DNA of 64,000 nt. Source: Porodaedalea pini. Lineage: Eukaryota; Basidiomycota; Agaricomycetes; Hymenochaetales; Hymenochaetaceae. Positions 24,714-36,744 of the stretch are shown here, in pieces. Made by a program: the position numbers and the translations under genes. The notes below the pieces were generated by a model. The model saw only the letters and a list, made by a program, of their open reading frames with translations, did not search any database and was not told where the DNA came from. The stretch is taken from assembly GCA_002794775.1 (NCBI GenBank), contig NBAY01000016.1:372001-436000 (forward strand). Reading direction: 5' to 3'. Every line of letters begins with the position of its first letter. The first letter of the stretch is position 1.

Positions 24714-27369
24714 TTATGATACTCGTGATGCTTCATCTCCGCTATCTTCTTCTCTATGAGTGCTCATTCCGGCACTCCACACTGTGCTCCCGCTCCCGCT
24801 CCCACCGCTCTTCCTGCTCTTCTTACTCCGGCCCTCCCCGCGCTGGCGACGACTTGGCAACTCGGTAAAGCCGCCGTTCGACCCTTTCGCAATCTCGGCG
24901 CTCAGCACTTTCTCCCGCTCATCCAAAGCAGCCAAGGTCGTCTCCGCCTCGGCTCGTTCCAGAGCCTCTGCCGTTAGGTTGATTTCGGGACCAGAGCGGG
25001 CAGGTGCGGAATTAGTCGAGTTCACTGAGTGCTCTGACGTGTTCGATCTTGAGCGGAAGAATGAGAAACGAGATGCCTGAGCCGGTTTCGGGCTGGTGGA
25101 CTCAGATTGTGGATCGGGGGTCCCTGCGGGAGTTCCTGAGGGAGTACTAATTGATGGTGTACTAAAAAACGACCCAGGACTTCCGGCATTGGGCGAAGAC
25201 GGCGTTGATATCATGGGTTTGTTGATTCCCATGAGTTTCATAGTCGCGTGTAGACGTTCCCGCTCCTTCCTATCTTCGTCATCCTCGAGCGTGTCTAGTT
25301 TGCGTGCAGCCACGACAGAGGAACCGCCCGGGCGGAGGTTGAGGGGTCGCAGATTTGCATTCGCATCCGCCTTCTTATCCGACGAACCTCCAAACATGGA
25401 GAACGACTTCCAGTCAAAGGATAGTGAACGCCTCTGCGCCCTCGTAGTCGCGCTTTGTTCAGCCGAGTTTGTGGGTGACGATGGGGGCATAGCAGACTGC
25501 GAGGCTTCCGTACTTGGAAAGGTCAGCCCGAATATAGCACTCTGAGGTCTCGCCTTCTTCTTGGGCATTTCCTCGACGCTGGGTTTCTTAGACATCTGTT
25601 TTTTGGCAGGCGAGGGCGGAGGCTTCTCATAGTCGGCAGCGAGCACGTGTTCGAAGCCTTCTTGCGCAATAATGCGGTCGATAATCTTCGACGCGTAAAG
25701 CGACAGTGCTTTGTTTGCATCTTTAAGTGACTTGACCTCGTTACGCAGAGTGTCGAGGTCCTTGCCCGACGGACCAGACTCAACCTTGGCGTCTGATACC
25801 TTCCGATCCACAGACGTACGCCTCCCTCGCTTTGCCTTCGCATTGGAGGCGGAGCGGTCGCGCGATTCGACCGGCTCCGTAGTTCCCTCAAATATGGCCA
25901 GATTCTCTGCGCGTCCGAGCTCGGCAGCGAGATCCAACCCTGGACCAGCGACTGGTAGGTCTGCGAGAGATTCTCCCTTCGGCGGAGGCGAACGAGACGA
26001 AGCCGCAGCATGGCGGCCACCACGGCCGGCCCGACGGGAGCGCTCCCGGTTGCCTGCAGATGAGATTGAGCCTGAGTCGTCCTGAACAAGGGTATCCTGC
26101 TCCTGTTCTTCGCCGTAAACTCCAGAGTCCATATCTTCGGCAAGTTCATCAACGGGGTCAAGAGGACTCCGGCTGCGCGAAGGACGCGAGCTCTGATCTT
26201 CCCTCCCAAATTCATCTCCGTCTTCATCCCCTTCATCTTCCTCAGTTGAACCTTCGTCGATGTCCTTCGTACTAGCCGACTTCAAGATGTCGAACTGGCC
26301 ATTAAGGGTCCTCTCGCGAAGGAGAATGTTATAACTTTCATTCTCTTCTTGAAGCTGTGCATTAACTCGCTTAAGGTCGAGGAGTTGAGACGACAGATGC
26401 TGCACAGTAGTCTGAAGAGATGTGTAAGAAGTGGACAGCGTCGACAATTCCAAACGCAAGGAGGTCATCTCGGCGGGTTCACTTGAATCGTCGGGCTCGG
26501 ACTGCTGAGCTTCCATAGACTGGACAATATCTTCTGTCTCGTCAAAATCCTCTGCCTCTGAGAGAATGCCATTTTCCTCCGGAATAGAATCTTTCTGAGG
26601 CATCTCAGATGCCTTGCGAGCTTGCACTAAAGATTGAACGGAAGCCTTTTGAGGTAGCTCTGCTGACTTGCGTGCCTGCACAAGTGATTGGATGCGCGAC
26701 TTGAGGTGCTGCTCATTGTCATAATAAGACTGCCGCTCAGCATCAAACGTCGCAGTCTAGCGGAGAAATACGCGATAAATTGATTAAATTTATATTGGCT
26801 CGAGTCTGGCTCAACCTCACCTGCTCATTGTACCTTCGAAGTACTTCCCGTTTTTCCCTTTCAAGCTCCTGCAATTGCGCCCTCAGTCTATCCACGAGGT
26901 CCAATCTTGCCACCGTTTCTTCCTCGATTCGTGCTTGATCAGCGTATAGCTCAGCTAGTCGCGTTTCAGCGGCATTGAGAGCGGAATTCAGTTGAGTGTT
27001 CTCAGAAGTCAATTCGGAGATGCTCTGTTCCTTATTCTGCACGCGGACGAGAAGCTAGACAGGTGACGCTTCAGTTGCGTTTCATAAGATGGCGGCTTCG
27101 CGTGATGCACACACCTCTTCCTTCTCTTCTGTCTCCCTCTTCAAAGCGGCTGCCAGTCCAGTGTTCGCAGCTGCATCTCCTTCCGCGGTGGATGCCAAAG
27201 AGGACGCCTTTGATGTCGACCCGCGCCTGCTGCCATTCAACGAGGCGGCAACCTTTGGCGAAACAGCCGAACGGGCAGTCGCGCCTCGTGCAATCGACGT
27301 GGCTGTAGGCATCGCATGTGATGTCGACGCACGTCGAGAAGGCGGCACTCTGGCAGCTGAAGTCGCCAT
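24714..27369 (-). CDS. Long coiled-coil protein with disordered Ser-rich tail
   Basis: Exons in coding order: 27115-27369, 26821-27054, 24714-26756; 843 residues. The N-terminus is Ser/Ala/Arg-rich; residues about 80-220 form a strong heptad coiled coil (LTSENTQLNSALNAAETRLAEL, LRAQLQELEREKREVL), with a second helical segment at about 255-310 (LRLELSTLSTSYTSLQ). Between them is a near-perfect internal repeat of 18 residues (VQSLVQARKSAELPQKAS / VQSLVQARKASEMPQKDS). A third helix near 460-500 contains NEVKSLKDANKALSLYASK. The rest is acidic then Ser/Pro-rich, ending in a basic RRQRGEGRSKKSRKS segment. The arrangement resembles vesicle-tether or Rab-GEF scaffolds (Sec2-like helices), but this is only an impression. 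No membrane segment. Confidence 0.65.
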
Positions 27370-28200
27370 GATGCTGATAGAGCAAAGGATTGGACGAAAG
27401 AAAGAAAGCGAGCTAGGCTATTCGACCGCAGCGTGCGTGACGGACCTGTTGCTACGTGTAAGAATAATACGTGATGATCTTGAGCTCGTCGTTAATGATG
27501 GGACTTTGCGGCCGTCATCAAACGACTAGGAAGTCGTTGAAGGTGCGGGATAACGTGCGCAGGAATGAAACAAAGAAAGAGAGAGGAGGGATGTGAATCT
27601 TTGTCGCGAAGGCATTCACTGGCAGAAGACACGATATCCATTTCGGGCTACGCGTTTCACCTGTGGCTGAAAACTAGAAACAGCTCGACTTCAAAGAAAA
27701 CCCAAGCACGGAAATTACATCTATACTCTACCGTAAAAGAAAGCTAGCGAAGTTGCAATACATTGGGGTGCCGTTGCTAAACTCTAGGAAAATAAAGTTA
27801 CATACATGCAAACACGCGTTGAAGACGACACAGCCTAGTCTATCGACGACTGATATAGCATAGACTCGGATGGAAGATACACGGAAGGCCGAATCACTGA
27901 TAATTCCGCACCGAGGAGTCAAGGGAGCACTGTTTCAATGACAAAGCGGGTGTGCCAGAAGACCAGCCCGAGGCGGCGTCAGTCTGAAGACGTCCGAGCG
28001 GACCTTCTAGCGCGAGGGCACAGGATGGAAAAGTCCCAAACACCCGCTCCTCAAACAGTGACACTACGCCAGTGTAGCAAACGGCAGAGGTATATGGCCT
28101 GCAGGCGCCGGACTGGAGTAATTGCGCTCCTATGAGAACAGCTCCACAGCGAGCAAGGGAGCAAATTTTGACACTTACCATACATGCGTATCAGCATCCC
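27370..28200. other. Intergenic spacer, no gene seen
   Basis: It holds the upstream region of the coiled-coil gene and the 3' UTR of the SLC35F5-like gene. No supported frame. Confidence 0.5.
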
Positions 28201-29780
28201 TTAGCTGCGAGGAGCCGAATCAATAATAGGTTCAACTTCTTCGACCTCGAAGCTTCCTCTCGGCTGTTCTTTCCATCGTGTAACGTCTTTTGAGTTCTCC
28301 ACCCCAACGAGGACGAAGGCTCCCAGAACCAAAAGAGCACCGAGAACAGCTAGTGGTGCAGAGGGCTTCTTTAGGAAGTAATCTCCGATAATCGCAAGTG
28401 GGATCGTAAGGCTAAGTCCGACGGTCACAAGTAGAGGCGTGGTCTTTAGCATAGCAAGGACATAAAGATAATCGCTGGATAGCGTGAAAAGCATCTGAGC
28501 GCCTCCAAGGTCAACTGCCACTTCCAATAAGTTCTGAATGAATACGTACGTTCATCAGTACAGCAATCCAAACTCTGCCAGTTGGCGGAGCAGAGATTGT
28601 CTCGACTCCCGTGAAATGCAGGATAACAGCAATCGGCCACAGCATGAGCACATTGAATATACCAACAAAGCCAAAAAAGAGTTGCATGTCTATCCGGCTC
28701 TCTTCCTTGATCCTGACCTTTAGCAGGATCACGTATATTGCGTAGAATAGAGCGCTAAGAAGTGCAAGAGCATCCCCAAGCACCGATGAGGGTTGTAAAG
28801 AACGGCCGAGGACAAGATCTGTCGGGTCACCATGGGCTGCAGATGATGAATCTGATACAGAAACTAAAGCGACACCCAGAAAACTATCAAAAGAGCGTCA
28901 GTAGCTGTCCTATTGATAGTTCATCACATTCTTACCTCGTAACTACAGCTAAAATCTTAGCCACTGTCATAGTCTCCACTTTGAATAGGCGCCCGATAGT
29001 GAGGGTGAAAAAACCTGTTTCAACGTGAGTAATCGGCTGATGGTTTGGGGGAATTCACCTCACCACTGGTGCTCGACAAGACTGTCGCGCTGGCAACGCT
29101 GGTGAATTGCAGGCTCGCATTTACGCTCCAATTGGCAATGAACCAAAACAGACAGAACACCGATGCCAACTGCGCGGTCTGACGTGTCGTCAGCGGGTCA
29201 AGGTCGTCGGAAGTCCGGACATTTTCCGTATATATGGATGGGGCACGGAAATTTGATATCAATGCAGACGTAGGTGCTTCAAGCGAGTCAACGGCCGCGA
29301 CCGCTTCATAGCCCAGTCTGTCGAAATGATGAACGTGAGTCAACATCTTGGTCTAGCGCTGACATCAAATGACTTCGCACCGTGAGTGATCGTTCGCATG
29401 CTCCGCCTTGCGCAGCACGAACCTCTTGACCGCCCATGGGATTAGATAGAATGCAAAGGCACTCGTATTCAGATACGTAACGCTGTAGTACGCGTCGTCC
29501 GGCGTCAGGTAGATGCGAACATGAATATGACATTACGCACAGGAAGGGCTTCTCGTAACCATCCTCGAATAGGTCCTACATACAGTATAGTGGATATCAG
29601 TATGCGACGCGCCGCCACAGTTTGACTCACCTGTGTGATGAAATTGGACGATGTCCAGAGAAAGACGACTATCAACAACAACCCCACGCCTTGCAAGTAA
29701 TCCCTGCGACTGAGCTCCGATTGCCGAGTATGGGCTTCGTTCTGTGCATCTTCAGCATCGGATGGTGGTTCAGCGTCCAT
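28201..29780 (-). CDS. SLC35F5-like membrane transporter (drug/metabolite transporter superfamily)
   Basis: Exons in coding order: 29631-29780, 29541-29575, 29381-29482, 29064-29317, 28936-29014, 28550-28883, 28201-28494; 415 residues. About ten hydrophobic helices are visible: GVGLLLIVVFLWTSSNFITQ at the start, VTYLNTSAFAFYLIPWAV, LASVFCLFWFIANW, TSVASATVLSSTSGFFTL, a DALALLSALFYAIYVILLK segment and the end LAVLGALLVLGAFVLVGVE. The phrase YLNTSAFAFYLIP and FTSVASATVLSSTSG are typical of SLC35F5 and yeast YML018C. Yeast members sit in the vacuolar membrane; the substrate is not established. A 59-residue extramembrane loop rich in Asp/Ser lies after helix 2. Confidence 0.85.
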
Positions 29781-30278
29781 GGCTGCACAGGTCCACCGCG
29801 GTTCCGCGCTGGAATGGAGTGGATGAGAACAAGACGTGAGCGCACTTGGACGTCGGGGTCAACGATAGCCGTGGCGCTCGCACTGGCGAGGTGCGACCGC
29901 GAAAGCTTCCATTTAGAACAATCATGATGTGATCTGCATTTCGGCAAGGCGCGGATCTGTGGCACAGTGGGCGCACTTGTTCAAAATCAAGCTTTTCTGC
30001 AATGTACAGGACAGTATGTTTCAACGAGCGTATGTATTAGAGTATGATACAATCAAATGATACGCTAAAAGTATGTTCTGTAATGTACTTGAATTAGTAC
30101 CGAAACGGCAAGTGGGATAATATGTTGGTCGAGCGTGAGCAAATAAGAAGTATAATGATACAGCCTGAGCGTGCGTTGTGTCCCAAGATCCATCCCGAGG
30201 TCCATATGCATTGTGAAGGACGAATAAAAATAATGCGATAGGAAGACAGAGAAAGAGGGAAAGACGTGAGCGGAGTAT
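29781..30278. other. Intergenic spacer, no gene seen
   Basis: Upstream of the transporter and downstream of the adenylation enzyme. It is AT-rich around 30010-30130. No supported frame. Confidence 0.5.
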
Positions 30279-32125
30279 TTACTCCTCGCCGTAGATTTCG
30301 TCCAAGAGATCCTTGTACATTTCTTCGACGGCTTTCCTGCGGATGTTACCCTTTGTCTAAAAGAAAAGAAGGTGGGAATCAGTTACGACTCTAACAGCGA
30401 AAATTTCAGGACCACATACCGCCGTCCTGGGCAGGGCCTTGCTCTCCACAATGATGACTAATTCGGGATCGCTGATACGTTCGTGTAGGTATCGGCGAGC
30501 GTGGAATCCACGTGTGCGTCTGATGACTTCACGCTTCAGCTTCTCGTGATCCATCTCAGTCGCGGGCTCGATGAAAAGTGCTGGTGATGCGCGGCCAGTT
30601 CCGACGACAATGCACTCGTCTACAAGATCCCCACAGGTCGCACGAACGTTGTCCTCAATCGCGCGAGTGTCGCAACGAAGACTGTTAAGGCTCTTAATCC
30701 AATCATCGTCGCGTCCACGGAAAATGTATTGACCCGGGCGGGCCTCAAGGAAAAGGTCGCCCGTGTGGAAATGACCGTCGGCCTTGCGGAGGGAGGCATG
30801 AGGACAATCGGGAGAGTCACCAAGGATAACCAGTTCAAGAAGCTGGCTATTTGCGCAGACTTGTCCGCCATCGTTCTTCGATGCAGGGCCGGCAGAGAAG
30901 AAGCCGTAATTTAACCCTTTGAGCGGGCTTAAATAACGAGCTTCGGGTCCTGAAGTCCGCTGGGAAAGCATCATGGCACCGCACTCAGTGCTCCCGAAAA
31001 GATTCTGATAAATTATGATAAGTTATTATGCCCACTGAAGTGAGATGCAAAAAAGATAGTACTTACGACTAGCTTTAGCTTGTTCTGGTAGCCGAAATCT
31101 TCATCTTCTTGAGGGAGAGGGAGACCGCTGTAAAGGACAGTGTCCAAGCTCTGCAAATAAGCAAGCAACTTTGGGTTCTGGCGGGCATGGCGAATGTGAG
31201 TGCTGAGGAACGCGGCGAATTGATGAAGACGGTTCAAGTCGCAGCGGTTGATCATATCGACGAGCTCCTCGGAAGAGAAGCCAATTTTCGACGGCTGAAT
31301 AGTGCAGGAACCATGTTGGATCGATCCTATTAACATGAATGTCTGCCCGATATGGCACATGCTACCCCTGAAACAACCCATGAGCTCGCGAATAACGGCG
31401 TAAGATAATCAACGTACATCCAAGTGCTGACGTCCTGCTTGAGGGGATTCTTGTGCACAGGAGTGCTGGCTTCCCGCGACTTGAAAACGACGCTGTTGAC
31501 CCATTTCGCATCGCAGGGCACGAGCTTGGGGCTACCAGATGTCGATCCACTGGTGTGGAAGACGAAAATAAGATCGGTAGACTTCGGCGTCGGGAAGGGG
31601 GGCAACGGGGCTTCGGCGCAGCTTTCGAGCTCCTCCAGGCTGGCTACACGCTGAGTCGGAACGGGAGGATCGACCACAACGCTCTCGAAACTTGGATCAT
31701 AGATGAGCGCCTTTGCATGAGCACGCTCTAAGAGCTCGTAGACAACGGTCGGATTTGGCAGACGCAAGCTGAAGAGCTGGGGTACGAAGCCCGCCCTGGA
31801 CATGCCATAGATGTTTACGACGTCTGAATAATCCATTCCACCTAACCTGTATTGATGTTAGGTGTGGCGCATACAGAGAGAGGCGTAGATCTACTTACCA
31901 AAGGCCGACAACGGATCGAGGGGCGAGTACGCGAGATGTAAGCTTCTCAGACCAGTATCTGGAGGCGAGCTCTACATCTGCGTGGAAATCCCTGTATGAT
32001 TTGGGGATCCAGGCTTCTACCACATTGGAAGACTGGGACTTCTCGGCGATCCGGAAGGCATGTCTGTCTGGGAAGCGCGTCGCCGCTTCTTCGAGTACGC
32101 TGAGGTGTGATAGGAGGGAGAGCAT
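30279..32125 (-). CDS. Stand-alone adenylate-forming enzyme (AMP-binding domain)
   Basis: Exons in coding order: 31899-32125, 31418-31846, 31067-31367, 30420-31004, 30279-30356; 539 residues. It belongs to the ANL superfamily, which activates a carboxylic acid as acyl-AMP. Seen: the phosphate-binding loop FVFHTSGSTSGSPKLVP near residue 150, NLFGSTECGAMM near 320 (the Y/F-G-x-TE motif A5), HTGDLF (A7) and RGRDDDWIKSLN (A8 hinge). The A10 Lys is probably within the end segment TKGNIRRKAVEEMY. There is no peptidyl-carrier, reductase or condensation domain, so it is either a free acyl-CoA synthetase-like enzyme or an orphan domain related to fungal NRPS-like adenylate-forming reductases. Neighbours do not form an evident biosynthetic cluster, and the substrate is unknown. 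Confidence 0.82.
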
Positions 32126-34080
32126 TAGCTGAGAGGAGAGAGGATTGAGATGTTGAGTCAGGCAGTGATACCGCAGCGTACCATTTATACCGCGCGCCCA
32201 AGGAGGGTATTAGAGGCGGAGTCAGTCGTCAAGTCGAGCGCGGCGATCGCGCGCCGGAGAGCTGGAGGATAGACTATCATGTTTGGACAGCCACAGCATG
32301 GCTTGTTAACGATTCAGTGTAGCATATTGCGGAAGCGGCTCTGGTTTGGGACCGACGAAAGGATGAGGCATCAGGCCGGAAAACGCAATCGTCTGGCATA
32401 GGTCACACGCAGACGGGTTTTACAAAAAGGACAAATTGATCTTGATCCGTCCAGAAACAAGCTAGGATAGTAGGGTTGACTTTGAAAATAGCGAGGAACG
32501 CAAAGTAAAAATGCACGGCGAGAGTGCTGTGCAAGGGTTACTAGCAGAGTTAGATGGCTCTTGAAAGTTACAATCTGAGTTACAGACGCGCTGCGACGCG
32601 TCGGCGATCCTGATTTTTCCTTTTCTGGCATCGTGTCATCCTCCGATTGCAACTCCCTCGCTCAAATCTAAATATTAATTATCTCGCAAATTCCGAGTCA
32701 TTCGCTACGTACTACGGCACGAGTCATCTGCGTACTCTGCGCTTATATGTCCTTGTATTTCTCACTTGAAATCAATCTTATGCTATGCATTTGACGCCGG
32801 TTAGTCAGGAGAGTAACCTACGTAGGAGTCGGGCACTCCTTGATTGATGTCGGCCGTTTGGGCGAGTGATTGAACTGCGAGCGCTGAAACTGTGCCAGCC
32901 AGCCCTTCAAACTGTCAGGCAGTGTAAGCTGTGATGTCTTGCAAGCCTGAGTCTCACTTGCCGGCTCGAGCAAATAAGATTGTTCAAGCTTTTAGCATTG
33001 CCAGGTACTAAGGTACTACGGTTCTTTTTTGATCTGTGATTAAAGCTGTCTCATATTCTGTCTTAAGTCGACCTACATTAATATTAATTACGCAAGATGA
33101 TTGGACTCAGATTTCTCCTCATCATTCCAGTTTGTACGGAAGAAGTGCATCCGACTGTACCGATATAACGGCCGTTAATGACGATATCCGTTCAGATCCG
33201 TTGGCTGTGCTTTTGAACACAGTCGATTATTATTTGCTAGATGCATGGCGTCCGATCGGTCCTTTCGCGCCTGCTTTCAGGTGATTTGCACTCTCTGCTT
33301 GCTCGTGTTCGAAAGAGAGATCAGTGTGGGTGTTTCGAGTCCATGTGGCCTGTTAGCCAGGAGGCGTTACCATTGGCAAGTCTTTCGCCTCGGTTTGAGA
33401 CATCAGATCTGGTAAGCCGTACAACCTTTTTGAAAGCACTAGTCATCCAAGAAAATTTCTGCTGAGACCGCCGGGAGGACGTTTCAAGTCCACGGTCGCC
33501 GGTTTTGATTTGACAGGCACAGACAAACTTGAACTAGAGATGAGGTGCCGAAGAGAGACTCTGGCAGGATATCATATGATATACATTAATATTAATATTG
33601 GTTACCAGTGACTGATCCGCCGCAAATTTGCAGGGATCTTCACGGAGAAATGTGTGTCAATGGTCGTTCGAATGAGTTTCACTAGGGTAGAGGCAAATTC
33701 GTTAGCATCAAACATCCAGGGATGAGCTCAAGCATGGTCTTACATTGTTACATGCAGCTAGAAGTACTTCGAGAGAAGCAACTCTGAACAAGCAGTTTAT
33801 TCTCACGACGTTTACGTTATGGTTTCGTTCCGAAATTTGGCGAAGACGAAAGTAGAAACGCTGCACTGTTGCACTGGCAGCCCGACTCCTCCCAGCGCGT
33901 TTGCGCCTCGTTTAGCAGTCTTCCACCGACTGCATGCATACTGTTGCTCCAGGCCACTCTGATTTCGTGCGTTTGCTTATCTGTCGTTGTTTTTTCATCT
34001 TCGAAAAGGTCACTAAACCGTTAACATTCACCAGTTCAAAGTGAACTGGCAGCAGACCATACCATTTGGCCTGGCTGTCC
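32126..34080. other. Large spacer (about 2 kb), no gene seen
   Basis: Both strands have only short frames without domain or codon bias. It contains several AT palindromes of the form ATTAATATTAAT (about 32672, 33078, 33586). It lies between divergent genes (adenylation enzyme on -, PPR protein on +), so it should hold both promoters. Confidence 0.45.
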
Positions 34081-36744
34081 ATGCTTTGGAGAGGGTCTGG
34101 TCGATGGAGTACCTATCAACCACATCAGACGGTTCATCGCTTTCTTGTTCTGCACTCTTTCAATCCTCGCGGATGCTTACTCCAGTCATTTTGGAGAGCC
34201 CGTCGCGAATCATCGAGCGCGTCGGCGAGAGCCTTCCCCCGGCGAGATGCGTCCAGTTCTGCTCTCCGCCGGCCGAAGCAAGGACACAAAGACGAGCGAA
34301 AACTCGCCGAGCTACGGCAGAATCACGAGAGGCTGCGCATGAGCGAACAGGAGAGCGTTCGGAAACCGCCTGCAGAAGTGCTGCCGATACCGAAGCGTCT
34401 CCTGTTATGGTTACAGAAACATTTCGCTTCCGAACCGCCTCGGAAACTTGTATGCCAACATATCAACCAGAAACAGGACTGGTTGGAGTTCCTGAGCGAC
34501 GCGGAGTCTGTTTGCCACGCTGCAGAAAATCTGGCTCAAACGAGTTCGCCCCGCCGTGCCCTTTACGTTCTGCAGGCGGCGCACAGCGTCGGGCTCGTCT
34601 ACAAGCAAAGCCTTTACGAACGCGTCGTGTTCCGTCTTGCGATGTCCGAAGAATGGAATTTAGTTTTGTCTGTTGTCGCTGCAGCATTGGAAGCCACGGC
34701 GAAAACGACTGTCCGGCTTTTGAATTGGCGGGGAAGGGCTCTGGCGGAAGTACAGGATTTCGCAAAGTTGAATGGCCTTCTCGGAGAATTCGCCGCGCAC
34801 GGTCTGAAGCCCCAACGTCGTACATTTATGATAATCTTGCAGGGCCATCTTCTCAATCACGACCTGGCCCGAGCCAAAGCAACCATTCAAGATATGGAGG
34901 AGGCCGGTTTTCGAGTGACGCCATCGACGTATACAATCATCGTTCCTGCTTACAGAGGCTTCGGCTTGGACAATTTCATTCAGGATCGTGGGCACGACGT
35001 CCTCAACAGTCATGCTTCAAGAGGGAAGGAGAAGGTCTTGAATGGTCTTTTGCGATTACATCTCGACAAGCACGATCTCGAAGGCGCCTTGCAGCTCCTA
35101 GAAACCTTTGGTTCGCAACCGAAAGCTCCCGAACCAGAAAATCCTACCATCGTAGCCGATGGCGGGGATTACGCGACCGGTGCGGCGAGTTCGCCGCGCC
35201 GCCGTGCTACTTTGACGGATCGCGCAACTTACACCATACTAATCAATTATCTCCTGAAGCACGGAGATCGTACGAGGTCATTGAACGGCATTCTCAAGCG
35301 CATGCGGACTGGCGGCAGCCCACCAGACATCAAGGTCGGCGCTTGCCTCGTCCGAATGTATTATGCACGGGGAGCGGAGCATAAGGCCCTCGTTGTCCTC
35401 TGCGATTGTTGTAAACACCACAAACTACAGGTGACAGTGTTGAAATCTTTAGGCTATGACCCGCGGTACCCTGGGCCGTCAGTGTTTGGACCTTTTGTGG
35501 GCCCCCCAACTACCGAGCTTTTCAACTGTGTCCTTCAGGGCGCCATTAAAATTCGGGGTTTGGGTGCTACCGTTCCAGTTTTAACACTTATGAAGCGAGT
35601 TCAGGTGAAGCCCGACGCTCAGACGTTGGAGGTTCTTTTATGGCATCTCGCGAAGGAGAGACTCATCTTGACCGAGGATCTCGTCGACGTAATGAAATCC
35701 TTGCTTTCATACCGGATCCGACCAACCTTAAAGACTCTCAACATCATCTTCGAGTCCATCGTGCGCAGTGCGAAGCTTGCCAAACACCAAGTGGGTTGGA
35801 ATGCACTAGCTACCTATGCCCAGCAGGCCATTGAGTCCCTGAAGCCTTTGGGATCAAAGCACGCGCCGACGCAGCGAAGATCTGAACGATCTGTGCCGTC
35901 GTTTGACCCAGACCTTTGCATGACTGACCTGCAGTCGACTGTGTTCCGTGATGTGTTACGGCCGATAATAAAGTACCTGCATCGCCGCCGTGTTCTGGCC
36001 GACCGAGCGACCTTCTCACTTCGCATGCGCTACGATTCCTTTACACTACCCCCCGTCACAGCTGCCGAGTCTGCCGCCCGAAATCTGCAGATTATGCGTG
36101 ATCGTGGGTTATACCCGAACATTTATCACTACACTGCACTCATGGAAGCACACTGCGCCGCAGGCAATATGCGCGCCGCCCGTGATGTCCTTCAAGATAC
36201 AATCTCGCGCGGTTTGGCACCTCAGCAGAAGTCGCAGGTCATTATGTACACGATCTTAATATCGGCCAATGCTCGCGCCGGACGTCCAGATCTCGCATTG
36301 AGCACCTTCAAGGAAATGTTAAACGCGAACATCTCTCCGGACGTTGCCTCGATTGATGCACTGGTGGGGGCGTTCTTCGCAGTTAAGGCGTTCCGCCTCG
36401 CACGCCGCGTCCTGCTTGACCTGTGGCCGATGGTTGCGCCGTTTCCGAAGGAACTGCGAGATGCACCGCTAGGGGATTTGATGGCGCGACTAAGGGGCAT
36501 TCGAAATCGGGCGGAGGCGCCGCAACCAGACGTCAAGAAACCGATTGCTCTCAACAGGAAGGAGCTGATGGCGCTGACCAACGAGATTACTGCGGAATGG
36601 AATGGAGTTGTGCAAGCAGGGGATGAAGATGAGCAGTGCGATGATTCTGACAATGACGAGATCACCATTCATCCAGACGTCGGACAAGAGGTTGAGCCTC
36701 AGCAGATAGACACCTTACGGTTAAATAATGGAGACAAATATTAA
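34081..36744 (+). CDS. Pentatricopeptide repeat (PPR) protein, probably mitochondrial
   Basis: A single uninterrupted exon of 887 residues, unlike its intron-rich neighbours. The N-terminus (MLWRGSGRWSTYQPHQ, then many Arg and Ser with few acids) fits a mitochondrial targeting peptide. Helix-turn-helix PPR units are visible: LKPQRRTFMIILQGHLLNHDL, a GFRVTPSTYTIIVPAYR unit, a DRATYTILINYLLKHGD unit, VKPDAQTLEVLLWHLAKE, and near the end LYPNIYHYTALMEAHCAAGN and ISPDVASIDALVGAFFAVKA. Such proteins bind organellar RNA and act in its processing, stability or translation. The C-terminus is acidic (DEDEQCDDSDNDE). The frame is open further upstream, but 34081 is the first ATG. The specific RNA target cannot be inferred. 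Confidence 0.88.
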   Translation: MLWRGSGRWSTYQPHQTVHRFLVLHSFNPRGCLLQSFWRARRESSSASARAFPRRDASSSALRRPKQGHKDERKLAELRQNHERLRMSEQESVRKPPAEVLPIPKRLLLWLQKHFASEPPRKLVCQHINQKQDWLEFLSDAESVCHAAENLAQTSSPRRALYVLQAAHSVGLVYKQSLYERVVFRLAMSEEWNLVLSVVAAALEATAKTTVRLLNWRGRALAEVQDFAKLNGLLGEFAAHGLKPQRRTFMIILQGHLLNHDLARAKATIQDMEEAGFRVTPSTYTIIVPAYRGFGLDNFIQDRGHDVLNSHASRGKEKVLNGLLRLHLDKHDLEGALQLLETFGSQPKAPEPENPTIVADGGDYATGAASSPRRRATLTDRATYTILINYLLKHGDRTRSLNGILKRMRTGGSPPDIKVGACLVRMYYARGAEHKALVVLCDCCKHHKLQVTVLKSLGYDPRYPGPSVFGPFVGPPTTELFNCVLQGAIKIRGLGATVPVLTLMKRVQVKPDAQTLEVLLWHLAKERLILTEDLVDVMKSLLSYRIRPTLKTLNIIFESIVRSAKLAKHQVGWNALATYAQQAIESLKPLGSKHAPTQRRSERSVPSFDPDLCMTDLQSTVFRDVLRPIIKYLHRRRVLADRATFSLRMRYDSFTLPPVTAAESAARNLQIMRDRGLYPNIYHYTALMEAHCAAGNMRAARDVLQDTISRGLAPQQKSQVIMYTILISANARAGRPDLALSTFKEMLNANISPDVASIDALVGAFFAVKAFRLARRVLLDLWPMVAPFPKELRDAPLGDLMARLRGIRNRAEAPQPDVKKPIALNRKELMALTNEITAEWNGVVQAGDEDEQCDDSDNDEITIHPDVGQEVEPQQIDTLRLNNGDKY

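Noticed and set aside
24756..26275. Several plus-strand frames of 70-150 codons
   Set aside because: They lie opposite the long third exon of the coiled-coil gene and show no independent support.
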